64,000 nt of DNA from Flavobacteriales bacterium (GCA_013373595.1 JABXHO010000052.1:1-64000), one strand, 5' to 3'; positions 35,902-44,245 are shown, counted from the stretch's first letter. Numbers and translations are program-made. Notes: generated from the letters alone by a model not told the origin.

Positions 35902-36789
35902 TCAAAATTCTTCATCTTCTTCTTCCTCCTCGTCTTCATATTCGTCATTCTCATCATCTTTGTAAGAATGCTCATTAGTAGAAAGATCCACCAAATCGTC
36001 CATGGCAATCGTTGCTGCAATGATTGCCAAAATTGGAGCTGCAGAGGCACAAATCCAAAGTACTAAATTCAGTAGAAAGCTACCCGATGCTGATATAAAG
36101 TCTTCTCCAAATGCTGAGAAATTAAACAGAACTGAAATATCAACAGGAACTAAAATCAAAATGGAATAGATGGCTCCGATGGCAACGGCCAACCCACGGT
36201 TTTCACGAACGAAGGAAATACTTTGATCCATGGATAATCGTCTTCTTTCATTGATATAATCCAAAAATGAGAACCCGTAGTAGTAAAATCCTATCGCGAA
36301 GGTCAAGTAAAATATCGGTGATGACTTCGGCTCTTCCCAACCAATAAATGATACAGTCAGAATAATCAGAAAGAAGAAATATTCCCACATCAAGTTTCGA
36401 ATGATGATACGCATAGCACGCTTCACATCACTTACCAGCTGCTTGAAGTCCCACGGATATTTTTTTCCTGTGAGCAGGTATTCCGTTTTCATGCTCAAAC
36501 TAGCCAGCAACGGAGAAAGAATCGCCACAACGAGGTACTTGGCAAACTTCATGAGTAAAACCGCAATGGATATTTCCATAAGCAGATAAAACATGTACCA
36601 AATAATTTCATTGATTGTCTCCGTCTGCGGAATGAACTTATGCGATTGAATTACCGCTCCCAACCAGTAGATGAAAAGCATGAGAATTGCAGGAATGGCC
36701 AAGTACCAATACAATCGATACTCAATCATAAACTTGATTGCTTTCCAGTACGATTGAAACCCAAAGGCCATGTTCTTAAAAAATCGCAT
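35902..36789 (-). CDS. EI24/CysZ-like membrane protein with acidic tail
   Basis: A 295-residue membrane protein from the ATG at 36789 (a TTG at 36795 is less likely). It begins FGFQSYWKAIKFMIEYRLYW and has about six to eight helices, with the spacing of the EI24 family that includes the sulfate transporter CysZ. Transport of sulfate is not implied, since no cysteine-synthesis genes are near. The last ~20 residues are almost all Asp/Glu (DDENDEYEDEEEEEDEEF), an unusual cytoplasmic or periplasmic acidic tail. It is divergent from purB. Confidence 0.68.
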   Translation of the reverse strand: MRFFKNMAFGFQSYWKAIKFMIEYRLYWYLAIPAILMLFIYWLGAVIQSHKFIPQTETINEIIWYMFYLLMEISIAVLLMKFAKYLVVAILSPLLASLSMKTEYLLTGKKYPWDFKQLVSDVKRAMRIIIRNLMWEYFFFLIILTVSFIGWEEPKSSPIFYLTFAIGFYYYGFSFLDYINERRRLSMDQSISFVRENRGLAVAIGAIYSILILVPVDISVLFNFSAFGEDFISASGSFLLNLVLWICASAAPILAIIAATIAMDDLVDLSTNEHSYKDDENDEYEDEEEEEDEEF

Positions 36790-36815
36790 GTTCAAAATTA
36801 ATGAATCCGTCGAGG

Positions 36816-36849
36816 TTGTCGGTCATATCCTAAGGCTTTTGTATCTTTG
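36816..36849 (+). promoter_or_regulatory. purB promoter
   Basis: TTG at 36816-36818, a 23-bp spacer and TATCTTTG at 36842-36849 match the Bacteroidota TTG-N17-23-TAnnTTTG promoter exactly. The -7 element ends 32 bp before the purB ATG. Confidence 0.68.
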
Positions 36850-36881
36850 CGCTTTCTTTTTAACTGAAAAACCAGTTGGTT

Positions 36882-38237
36882 ATGAACTTTAATCCATTAA
36901 CAACCATTTCTCCAATCGACGGAAGATACCATTCGAAAACAGCAGAGTTGCAACCTTATTTCTCCGAGTTTGGACTGATCAAATACCGCGTTATCGTGGA
37001 GATCGAATACTTCATCGCTATGGTAGAAAGTGGTGTGAAGGCCTTGGCAGATTTCCCAAAAGAACGCTATGAAGATCTTCGCGCTTTGTGTACAAACTTT
37101 TCGGAAGAAGACGCACAATGGATTAAAGACATTGAGAAAGTAACCAACCACGATGTGAAAGCCGTAGAGTACTTCGTGAAAGATCGAATGAAATCAATGG
37201 GATTGGAAAAATACCTTGAGTTTGTTCACTTCGGATTGACTTCACAAGACATCAACAACACATCCATTCCACTTTCTTTGAAAGAAGCGTTGCAAAATGA
37301 ATACATTCCTTTATTAGATCAAATCATTGAAAAATTACGTGGTCTGAGCTTTGAATGGAAAGATGTCGCGATGTTGGCCAAAACACACGGACAACCAGCA
37401 TCACCTACTCGTTTAGGAAAAGAAATTCAAGTGTTTGTTGAGCGTTTGGAAATCCAGAAAGAATTGTTGATTCAAGTGCCATTTTCAGCGAAGTTTGGTG
37501 GAGCAACAGGAAACTTCAACGCACATCACGTAGCGTATGCGGATAACAATTGGGTAGGATTCGCGAATCATTTCGTAAATGACATTTTGGGATTGTCCAG
37601 AAGTCAAACAACTACACAAATTGAGCACTACGACAACATGGCGGCAATGTTTGATGGCTTGAAACGCATCAACACAATCTTATTGGATTTGGATCGCGAC
37701 ATGTGGACCTACATTTCCATGGAATACTTCAAGCAAAAGCTGAAAGAAGGAGAAGTTGGGTCGTCGGCAATGCCGCACAAAGTGAACCCGATTGATTTTG
37801 AAAACTCAGAAGGTAACATTGGAATCGCAAATGCTCTTTACGAGCATCTTGCAGCAAAACTTCCTGTTTCACGCTTGCAACGAGATCTAACGGATTCTAC
37901 CGTGCTTCGTACCATCGGAATGCCATTGGCTCATACGTTTATTGCTTTCAAATCAACATTGAAAGGATTAGATAAATTATTGTTGAACGAATCCGCATTT
38001 GCTGCAGACCTCGAAAATAACTGGGCGGTAGTTGCAGAAGCAATTCAAACAATTTTGAGACGAGAAGGGTTCCCAAAACCATACGAAGCGTTGAAAGGGT
38101 TGACACGTAAAAACGAAGCCATCACAAAGGAAACCGTTCACGCATTTGTAGACACATTGGATATTTCTGACGATCTCAAGGAAGAATTGAAGGCAATTTC
38201 TCCACAGTCATACACGGGAATTCAGCTGGTTAATTAA
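36882..38237 (+). CDS. purB: Adenylosuccinate lyase
   Basis: A 451-residue cytoplasmic enzyme of the fumarase/aspartase superfamily. It releases fumarate in two steps of purine synthesis (SAICAR to AICAR, and adenylosuccinate to AMP). I start at the ATG at 36882 rather than a TTG at 36876. The N-terminal SPIDGRYHSKTAELQPYFSE, the TSQDINNTSIPLSL block, AKTHGQPASPTRLGKEI and the superfamily signature SSAMPHKVNPIDFENSEG (about 290-307) identify the E. coli-type PurB. It is a single gene with its own promoter. Confidence 0.96.
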   Translation: MNFNPLTTISPIDGRYHSKTAELQPYFSEFGLIKYRVIVEIEYFIAMVESGVKALADFPKERYEDLRALCTNFSEEDAQWIKDIEKVTNHDVKAVEYFVKDRMKSMGLEKYLEFVHFGLTSQDINNTSIPLSLKEALQNEYIPLLDQIIEKLRGLSFEWKDVAMLAKTHGQPASPTRLGKEIQVFVERLEIQKELLIQVPFSAKFGGATGNFNAHHVAYADNNWVGFANHFVNDILGLSRSQTTTQIEHYDNMAAMFDGLKRINTILLDLDRDMWTYISMEYFKQKLKEGEVGSSAMPHKVNPIDFENSEGNIGIANALYEHLAAKLPVSRLQRDLTDSTVLRTIGMPLAHTFIAFKSTLKGLDKLLLNESAFAADLENNWAVVAEAIQTILRREGFPKPYEALKGLTRKNEAITKETVHAFVDTLDISDDLKEELKAISPQSYTGIQLVN

Positions 38238-38327
38238 GCAAAAAAACTGATTGATTTATAGGCGATCTTTCTTCTCGCTCGATTTCGTGGTGCCATTTTT
38301 GTGTAAATTAGCGGAAATTTATACAAT

Positions 38328-39917
38328 ATGTTAAAAACCACCTTTGGGTTAATCGCTATTACCCTACTCTCATTTACCTCTCAGGCACAAATAACCGTTT
38401 CCGAATGGAGCGAATTAGAAAAAAGTCCTGGACGACTACTTAATCTACTACCTAGAGATGCCAATGACTTCTTCGCTTTAAGAAGAACTGGAAGAGGAAT
38501 CTTTGGAGGCATCGCCGTGTCTTCACACAAAAACCTTGAAACGCAACTAAAGGAAAAAATATCGCTCCGCGCGAACAATAGTCCTGCAAATTTCGAAGGT
38601 TCAACAATCGTTGGAGATCACTTTGTTGTCTTTATGTCAGACAAACAAGAAGGTCGAAACAATTTCTTCATGCAAGAGTATGGAGAAGACTTGGAACCGA
38701 TTGGAAATGCATTCGAATTAGCTTCTTACGAGCTTGAAAGTAAACGCGCACGTTTTGCAGGAACATTTTCGCTGTATCAATCAGAAAACAGAAATTTTTT
38801 CTCTGTAGTTTGGACAATCCCAGGACGAAAAGATGAAGAAACAAAATACGGATACAAAGTATTCGATGCTGATTTACAAGAAGTATCTGGAGGAACCTAC
38901 GAATTCCCATTTGAATCAAAATACTGTCGCATCAACACAATGCACCTTTCAAATACAGGTGATTTCTTCACTGTTGTAACAGAATATCAAGAATCTGAGG
39001 ATAAGAAACTATTCAAAAATTACGCGAACTATAAGACAATGCACATCTACCACATCAACTCTGATGGAATGGAGGATGTAGAAATTAATCTAGAAGGAAA
39101 ACGCGTAGAAGCATTAAATATCAACTCAGACAACAACCGACAATTCATCTTGACTGGAACCTACGGTGAGCGCAAAAAAGCAGGAATCAAAGGACTATTC
39201 TACATGAAGTTGGATTTCAAATCGCAGGAAATTTTAGCGGAAGGATTCGAAGAGTTTTCGGATGATTTCATCACGCAAGATTGGTCTGACCGCCAGAAAA
39301 AGAAAAATGCAAAAAAGAAGGCGCGAGGAAAAGATGCTGAACCTAAATTGTACGAATACGTTATGAGAGATATACACATCTTGGAAGACGGAAGCGTTGT
39401 AGGAAGCATGGAACAATTTTACATTCGCGTGGTTACTACCCGTGACCCAAGAACAGGAGCAACAACAACAACGTACTACTATTATTACAATGATGTAATT
39501 GCATTTAAAGTTGGAGCTGATGGAGGATTCGATTGGCATACAAAAATCGATAAATACCAAGTTTCTACCAACGATGGAGGATACTTCAGTTCGTATGAGC
39601 GCTTTGTTGATGACGGAAAAATGTACATGATTTTCAACGACAATAGCATGAACTACGATGAAAGTGGAAACTTCAGTGATCCTGAAAAACTACGTGCTGC
39701 TACCCTTTCGAAAAGAAAAAATACGGTAGCCTTGGTTGAAGTAGATTTGGAATCGGGGGAATTTTCTCGTAAAATGTTCTTTGATCGCTCTGAATTAGGT
39801 GCGATTGCTGTTCCTAAATTGTTCAACGTTGATTACAATAACGGTGAAGTACTGGTTTACGCAGTAAAGGGAACCAAAGAAAAATTTGGAATCATCGAAT
39901 TTGGTGAACAAGACTAA
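38328..39917 (+). CDS. Exported protein of unknown function, tandem paralogue 1
   Basis: A 529-residue protein with a signal peptide (MLKTTFGLIAITLLSFTSQA). It is homologous along its whole length to the next gene: both share LLP-D-N-F-ALR near residue 38, a NFEGS/A block, a FVVF(M/L)SDK(Q/R)EG block, EIPG/TIPGRKD, a Lys/Arg-rich patch (RQKKKNAKKKARGKDAEPKL here), a YYYYYNDVIAFK stretch and NYDESGNFSDPE. The strand-rich text and periodic FIL...GTY patterns suggest a beta-propeller. Function is not recognised. It forms a two-gene unit with its paralogue, 14 bp apart. Confidence 0.72.
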   Translation: MLKTTFGLIAITLLSFTSQAQITVSEWSELEKSPGRLLNLLPRDANDFFALRRTGRGIFGGIAVSSHKNLETQLKEKISLRANNSPANFEGSTIVGDHFVVFMSDKQEGRNNFFMQEYGEDLEPIGNAFELASYELESKRARFAGTFSLYQSENRNFFSVVWTIPGRKDEETKYGYKVFDADLQEVSGGTYEFPFESKYCRINTMHLSNTGDFFTVVTEYQESEDKKLFKNYANYKTMHIYHINSDGMEDVEINLEGKRVEALNINSDNNRQFILTGTYGERKKAGIKGLFYMKLDFKSQEILAEGFEEFSDDFITQDWSDRQKKKNAKKKARGKDAEPKLYEYVMRDIHILEDGSVVGSMEQFYIRVVTTRDPRTGATTTTYYYYYNDVIAFKVGADGGFDWHTKIDKYQVSTNDGGYFSSYERFVDDGKMYMIFNDNSMNYDESGNFSDPEKLRAATLSKRKNTVALVEVDLESGEFSRKMFFDRSELGAIAVPKLFNVDYNNGEVLVYAVKGTKEKFGIIEFGEQD

Positions 39918-39931
39918 ATACAAGTAACAGA

Positions 39932-41527
39932 ATGAGCACAACAAGAATTCTTTTGACATTTACACTTGGATTCTTGTGTGCTTTTTTTTCTTTTTCTCAG
40001 GAAAATAAACACGCCACGCCCGACATTGAATGGGGCGAATTAATGCGTAAAAATGGGCAACTACGCTACCTTCTTCCTGATGATCAAAACAGTTTCTATG
40101 CGCTCCGATGGTCGGGAAGTCGACTTTTTGGATATTACAACGTAACGAAGCACGAAAACCTGAAAATGGTTGGTGAGACCAAGGTGAAATTGGTCGCCAA
40201 TCGGAGCATCGCTAATTTTGAAGGTGCCAGCGTAGTGAATGGGAAATTCGTCGTGTTTTTATCCGATAAACGCGAAGGAAAGAATCACTTCTACATGCAA
40301 GAATTCGATGAAGACTTGCAGAAAAAGGAAGATATCACACTACTTGCTACCTATGAACTGGATCGAAAGCAAAAAGCAGGATCATTCGAGTTCAAAAAAT
40401 CTCCCAACGGAAAGTATTTTGGTGTAATCTGGGAAATCCCTGGAAAAAAGGACGTCCGCGACAGCTACGGATTTAAAATTTTCGACCTCAACATGCAAGT
40501 GATAAATGAGGGAGAGTACAAATTGCCTTTTGATCCCGATCTATCTTCTATTCATGAACACCTCATCTCCAATTCGGGCGATTATTTCATCTGTCTATCG
40601 GAATTTAAAAAATCAGAACGACGAACGCTTTTTTCTTCCAAAACGGAGTACAAAGCCTTGCACATCTATCGAATCAATGATGACCTTGGACTTCAGGACT
40701 TCACACTCGATGTAGACGGTCGACCTGTTGTTGCATTGGCGATGTCTGCTAACGAGCAAAATGTGTTCACACTGACAGGAATTTACAGCAATAACGATCA
40801 GTCGGGAGTAGCAGGCGTATTTTATCAAAAGTTAGACCTCAATGAAGAGAAAGTCATTCAGGAAGGCTTCCAAGAATTTGATGAATCCTTTATCACACAG
40901 GGATGGTCCGAGCGCTCACTGCGTCGGGCAGAACGAAGACGCAATCAAGGAAAAGGAGATCCAGAACTCTTCAGTTATACGATGCGAGACGTTACGTTCC
41001 TGGACGATGGCAGTATCATTGGAACGATGGAACAATATTATGTTCAGGTGCGATCAAATGGTGATGGAAGAATCGACCAATCCTCGAACATGTATTACTA
41101 TTACTACAACGACATCATCGCCTACAAAATCGATTCGACAGGAACGTTCTCGTGGGTGAAAAAGATTGAAAAAGATCAGGTTTCGGTGAATGATGGCGGG
41201 CCCTACAGTAGTTTTGAAAGCTTCGTAAACAACGGAAGAGTCTATTTCATCTTTAACGACAATCAAGAAAACTACGACGAATCGGGAAATTTCTCAGATC
41301 CAGAACGTTTGTATTCTGCCAATTATAGCAAACGAAAAAATGCCGTCGCCTTGGCCAGTATTGATATTGAAACAGGCGATTTAGATCGAACGCTTTTCTT
41401 GGAACGCAAAAAAAGTAACACGCTCGTCATTCCGAAACTATTTTCGGTGAATTATCAATCTGGAGAACTGATTATTTATTCCGTTGCCGGTCGAAAGGAA
41501 AAAATCGGAATCGTCAAATTGAAGTGA
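39932..41527 (+). CDS. Exported protein of unknown function, tandem paralogue 2
   Basis: A 531-residue protein with signal peptide MSTTRILLTFTLGFLCAFFS, cleaved near FSQ. It aligns end to end with the preceding gene, including ANFEGASVV, FVVFLSDKREGKNHFYMQEF, IWEIPGKKD, MYYYYYNDIIAYK and NYDESGNFSDPERLYSANYS. The region equivalent to the Lys-rich patch is Arg-rich (RSLRRAERRRNQGKGDPEL). The pair therefore arose by tandem duplication and has diverged considerably. No sorting domain or catalytic motif is visible. Confidence 0.72.
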   Translation: MSTTRILLTFTLGFLCAFFSFSQENKHATPDIEWGELMRKNGQLRYLLPDDQNSFYALRWSGSRLFGYYNVTKHENLKMVGETKVKLVANRSIANFEGASVVNGKFVVFLSDKREGKNHFYMQEFDEDLQKKEDITLLATYELDRKQKAGSFEFKKSPNGKYFGVIWEIPGKKDVRDSYGFKIFDLNMQVINEGEYKLPFDPDLSSIHEHLISNSGDYFICLSEFKKSERRTLFSSKTEYKALHIYRINDDLGLQDFTLDVDGRPVVALAMSANEQNVFTLTGIYSNNDQSGVAGVFYQKLDLNEEKVIQEGFQEFDESFITQGWSERSLRRAERRRNQGKGDPELFSYTMRDVTFLDDGSIIGTMEQYYVQVRSNGDGRIDQSSNMYYYYYNDIIAYKIDSTGTFSWVKKIEKDQVSVNDGGPYSSFESFVNNGRVYFIFNDNQENYDESGNFSDPERLYSANYSKRKNAVALASIDIETGDLDRTLFLERKKSNTLVIPKLFSVNYQSGELIIYSVAGRKEKIGIVKLK

Positions 41528-41549
41528 TACAAGAAGCAATACAACGCTT

Positions 41550-42812
41550 TTAGCCATTCAGCCGATCAAAATCTTCCCAGAAATCAGGATAACTTTTCGA
41601 TACGGCCTCTGCGCCAGCAATAACTGATTCACCCTCAATTTTCGAAGCAGCAATCGCCAAGCACATCGCAATACGATGATCATTGTGCGAATCCACACGT
41701 GCAGCGTGCAAGGTTGTTCCTCCATGAATCATCATGACATCATTCGCTTCATCCAGTTCGATCTTCAATCCAAACTTTGCAAACTCTTGTTGAAGTACTG
41801 TTCCTCTATCGCTCTCTTTGATTTTTAATCGGTGAAGCCCAGAAATAGTCGACCTTCCTTCGCAGAATGCCGCCAACACCACAAGCGCTGGGAACAAATC
41901 AGGACAATGCGTAGCATCCGCATGAAAAGCTAATCTATTCTCCCCTTTCACCTCAACCGTTGTATCTGAAATGGCCACCTCACAATTGGCAGCTTCCAAT
42001 ATTTTCAAAAGCGCTGTATCCGCTTGCGCACTCTGAAAGTACAAACCAGATACGCAAATTGGATGTCCCAAAGCCGCTGCAACCAACCAATAACTCACTG
42101 AACTCCAATCTCCCTCAACTATATACGAATCACACGTATAGGACTGATTTCCCTTAATGAAAAAGCGCTCAAAATTTTCATTTTCGATATGCACACCAAA
42201 ACTTTTGAGTGTATCCAAAGTCATTTGCACGTAAGGGATGCTTTTCAGATTGTGTACGACCAAGGTAGAATCTTCTTCAATCAAAGGCAATGACATAAGC
42301 ATTCCCGATAAAAACTGAGAGGAAGCACTTCCATCGATTTCAACAATCCCTCCGTGCATTCGTCCATCCACCGTTATGGGTAAATAGCCGTCATTACTTG
42401 AAACACGAACGCCCATTTGCGTCAAGTGTTGCTCAAAAAACAACTGTGGTCGCTTTAACAATGATCCTTCACCCGTAATGAAAAAATGTCCTTCATGTCC
42501 TGCACAAACACCAGTAATCAAGCGCATGCCCAAACCACTTTCTCCCGCATTCAATTCTGCTTCAACTGGAAAAGATTGAATTCCGCGGATGAGGTACGAA
42601 CCATCTTCTTGGAGCTGAACATCTGCCCCGAGTTCCTCAATATTTTGGAGCATTGCACGTTCATCATCGCTTTTTCCAACGCCAATAACTCGCGTTGTTC
42701 CCGTACTCAATCCTGCCGCTAAAATAACCCGTTGGCCATCACTTTTTGAAGCAGGAGCGCTAACTTCACCTTTCAATATGCAAGAAGAAATCGTCTTATT
42801 CATTCGAACCAT
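41550..42812 (-). CDS. aroA: 3-phosphoshikimate 1-carboxyvinyltransferase (EPSP synthase)
   Basis: A 420-residue shikimate-pathway enzyme that joins phosphoenolpyruvate to shikimate-3-phosphate. It has the substrate Lys and Arg in SAPASKSDGQRVILAAG (about 18-34), the NAGESGLGMRLITG block (about 88-101) equivalent to NAGTAMR, the DGSASSQFLSGML segment, KIKESDRG, and DSHNDHRIAMCLAIAA near the C terminus. The start overlaps the DAHP synthase-chorismate mutase gene by 17 bp (ATG 42812) or 8 bp (ATG 42803), so the two are an operon. This operon would supply chorismate to the divergent trp operon. Confidence 0.94.
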   Translation of the reverse strand: MVRMNKTISSCILKGEVSAPASKSDGQRVILAAGLSTGTTRVIGVGKSDDERAMLQNIEELGADVQLQEDGSYLIRGIQSFPVEAELNAGESGLGMRLITGVCAGHEGHFFITGEGSLLKRPQLFFEQHLTQMGVRVSSNDGYLPITVDGRMHGGIVEIDGSASSQFLSGMLMSLPLIEEDSTLVVHNLKSIPYVQMTLDTLKSFGVHIENENFERFFIKGNQSYTCDSYIVEGDWSSVSYWLVAAALGHPICVSGLYFQSAQADTALLKILEAANCEVAISDTTVEVKGENRLAFHADATHCPDLFPALVVLAAFCEGRSTISGLHRLKIKESDRGTVLQQEFAKFGLKIELDEANDVMMIHGGTTLHAARVDSHNDHRIAMCLAIAASKIEGESVIAGAEAVSKSYPDFWEDFDRLNG

Positions 42813-43878
42813 TTTCTGTGTTCATAACCTTTGTTTGATGTCTAATTGATTCCTGATGAATGGCATCCATCAGTTGACGAACAAATTGTTGCGTTAATCG
42901 GTATTCTCCACGTTTTTCAATACGCGAAGCGATTACTCGTTGCCAATGTTCTTGTTGTAAAATCGTAATATTATTTTCTCGTTTTAACTGTCCTACTTCT
43001 TCACTGAGCTCCATTCTTGCGCCCAATATATCAAAAAGTCGGTCATCCAAAATGGAAATTTTCGTTCGTAATTCCTTCAAAACAACCTGCAAATCTTCCG
43101 AGATTTCAACCGATCTCATAACAAGTTGACTTAGAATATCGAACAATCCATCTCCCGTGACTTGTTGTGCTGCATCCGACCATGCTTCGTCTGGGTTTGG
43201 ATGTGTTTCAATCATCAACCCTTCGAAGTCCAAGTCCATCGCTTTTTGACTCACTTCAAGCAGTAAATCACGACGTCCAGTAATGTGACTTGGATCGCAA
43301 ATAATGGGTAAATCAGGACGCTCTTCCTTCAAGCCAATCGGTATTTGCCAGTTGGGAACGTTTCTGTATTTGGGATGTTTGTAAACTGAAAATCCACGAT
43401 GAATCGCTGCCAAATCCGTAATTCCTGCTTTTTCGAAACGCTCGAATGCTCCGAGCCACAAATTCAAATCTGGATTCACTGGATTTTTTATCATGACAGG
43501 AATATCGATCCCTTTCAACGCATCAGCGATTTCTTGCACAGCAAAAGGATTCACGGTAGTTCTCGCTCCGACCCACAACACATCAATTCCCGCTTTTAGC
43601 GCAGCCTCAACGTGTTTCTTATTTGCCACTTCAGTGGTTGTTGGCAGATTTGTTTCCTTCCCCGCATTCACAAGCCATGGCAATGCAATTTCTCCCAATC
43701 CTTCGAAACTATTTGGGCGCGTTCTCGGCTTCCAAATTCCTGCTCGAAGCAATTGAACCGAATCATTTTTTGCAATTTGCTTGCAAATGGACATTACCTG
43801 TTCCTCACTTTCGGCACTGCATGGACCTGCCACAACAAATGGCCGTTCTCCCCGTCTTATCTTCTCTGCTAACTTCAT
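42796..43878 (-). CDS. Bifunctional DAHP synthase / chorismate mutase (AroQ type)
   Basis: A 360-residue fusion. Residues ~1-265 form a type I-beta DAHP synthase, the entry step of the aromatic pathway: FVVAGPCSAESEEQ, LLRAGIWKPRTRPNSFEGLG, VGARTTVNPFAVQEI, MIKNPVNPDLNLW and PIICDPSHITGRRDLL. Residues ~280-350 are a helical AroQ chorismate mutase (LRTKISILDDRLFDILGARM). I use the ATG at 43878; the longer ORF start at 43911 sits on the last base of an intrinsic terminator's T-run and is unlikely. In this fusion type the mutase domain can relay feedback by prephenate. A Trp-rich leader lies upstream. Confidence 0.93.
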   Translation of the reverse strand: MKLAEKIRRGERPFVVAGPCSAESEEQVMSICKQIAKNDSVQLLRAGIWKPRTRPNSFEGLGEIALPWLVNAGKETNLPTTTEVANKKHVEAALKAGIDVLWVGARTTVNPFAVQEIADALKGIDIPVMIKNPVNPDLNLWLGAFERFEKAGITDLAAIHRGFSVYKHPKYRNVPNWQIPIGLKEERPDLPIICDPSHITGRRDLLLEVSQKAMDLDFEGLMIETHPNPDEAWSDAAQQVTGDGLFDILSQLVMRSVEISEDLQVVLKELRTKISILDDRLFDILGARMELSEEVGQLKRENNITILQQEHWQRVIASRIEKRGEYRLTQQFVRQLMDAIHQESIRHQTKVMNTENGSNE

Positions 43879-43911
43879 CTTTCTTATTCGCTTAAAGGTA
43901 ATTTTTTTCAT

Positions 43912-43943
43912 AAAAAAATCCTGACGATTGGCGCCAGGATTTT
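43912..43943 (-). terminator. Attenuator terminator in the DAHP synthase leader
   Basis: Read leftward, AAAATCCTGGCG (43943-43932), loop CCAAT and CGTCAGGATTTT (43926-43915) form a 12-bp stem with one G-T wobble, followed by seven Ts (43918-43912). It lies 34 bp before the start codon of its own downstream gene, not after a gene, so it must act on transcripts entering the DAHP synthase operon. Confidence 0.85.
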
Positions 43944-43977
43944 CAAATTGTATACTATCAAATAGTTGTCCGAACGC
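43931..43977 (-). promoter_or_regulatory. Candidate antiterminator of the DAHP synthase leader
   Basis: GCGTTCGGA (43977-43969), directly after the leader-peptide stop, can pair with TCCTGGCGC (43939-43931), which covers the 5' arm of the terminator: eight of nine positions pair, two as G-T wobbles. A ribosome finishing at the stop would cover this segment and allow termination; one stalled at the Trp codons would leave it free. AACTAT (43967-43962) can also pair with ATAGTT in codons 13-15. This is a model from base pairing only. Confidence 0.45.
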
Positions 43978-44028
43978 TTAGTCTAAACTATCGTTCCATT
44001 GCCAGCTATTTACCTTGTTTTTATTCAT
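43978..44028 (-). CDS. Trp-containing leader peptide of the DAHP synthase-aroA operon
   Basis: An ATG at 44028 opens 16 codons, MNKNKVNSWQWNDSLD, ending in TAA. Two of the 16 residues are Trp (positions 9 and 11), separated by one codon, which is far above expectation. The stop lies 35 bp before an intrinsic terminator that precedes the DAHP synthase-chorismate mutase gene. This is the standard layout of ribosome-mediated attenuation: a stalled ribosome at scarce Trp-tRNA would allow read-through. No protein-level function is expected. It is divergent from trpL, with 75 bp between the two ATGs. Confidence 0.65.
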   Translation of the reverse strand: MNKNKVNSWQWNDSLD

Positions 44029-44066
44029 TTCGAATACAAAGGGAGAAAAAAAATTGAAATAATCCA

Positions 44067-44098
44067 TTGTTTTTGTGAAAAATTATTTCAGATATTTG
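44067..44098 (+). promoter_or_regulatory. Candidate trp operon promoter
   Basis: TTG at 44067-44069, a 21-bp spacer and GATATTTG at 44091-44098 match the Bacteroidota consensus with one mismatch (T to G at the first -7 base). It ends 5 bp before the leader-peptide ATG, so the leader would be translated from a nearly leaderless transcript, as predicted at rsgA. I find no equally good promoter for the leftward leader. Confidence 0.42.
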
Positions 44099-44103
44099 CA
44101 GTG

Positions 44104-44187
44104 ATGTACAAAACAACTCAACATACAAACGTAATTACTACCGCATGGTGGTGGCACTCAACGAATCGTTGGTGTGAGTGGCGCTAG
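44104..44187 (+). CDS. trpL: trp operon leader peptide
   Basis: A 27-codon peptide from the ATG at 44104 to the TAG at 44185. Five codons are Trp: 15-17 in a row (44146-44154), 23 (44170-44172) and 26 (44179-44181). The C-terminal part reads TAWWWHSTNRWCEWR. This density, the position 80 bp before trpE and the downstream hairpins identify it as the sensor of an attenuator for tryptophanyl-tRNA charging. Ribosome stalling at WWW would occur when Trp is scarce and favour read-through into trpEGDCFBA. Confidence 0.88.
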   Translation: MYKTTQHTNVITTAWWWHSTNRWCEWR

Positions 44188-44223
44188 TTTGTAGTTTTCC
44201 ATAATATTCATAAGCGGTTCGTT
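44155..44223 (+). promoter_or_regulatory. trp attenuator: alternative pre-emptor and antiterminator pairings
   Basis: Segment AACGAATCGTT (44160-44170) pairs with 44213-44223 over 11 consecutive positions (two G-T wobbles), which would destroy the terminator. The same segment can be locked in a local hairpin: CACTCA/TGAGTG (44155-44160 with 44175-44180) and ACG/CGT (44161-44163 with 44167-44169). A ribosome stalled on the Trp15-17 codons would occupy the 5' side of that local hairpin and free the segment for antitermination. Confidence 0.72.
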
Positions 44224-44245
44224 TTTCTACGAGCCGCTTTTTTTT
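44212..44245 (+). terminator. trp attenuator terminator
   Basis: Arms AAGCGGTTCGT (44212-44222) and ACGAGCCGCTT (44229-44239) form an 11-bp stem with one G-T wobble and a 6-base loop, followed by eight Ts (44238-44245). It ends 24 bp before the trpE ATG, so it is an attenuator and not the end of a gene. Confidence 0.92.

Noticed and set aside
43879-43911. Longer N terminus of the DAHP synthase-chorismate mutase starting at the ATG at 43911
   Set aside because: That ATG is directly against the T-run of a 12-bp terminator, leaving no room for a ribosome-binding region; the next ATG at 43878 gives a normal family length.
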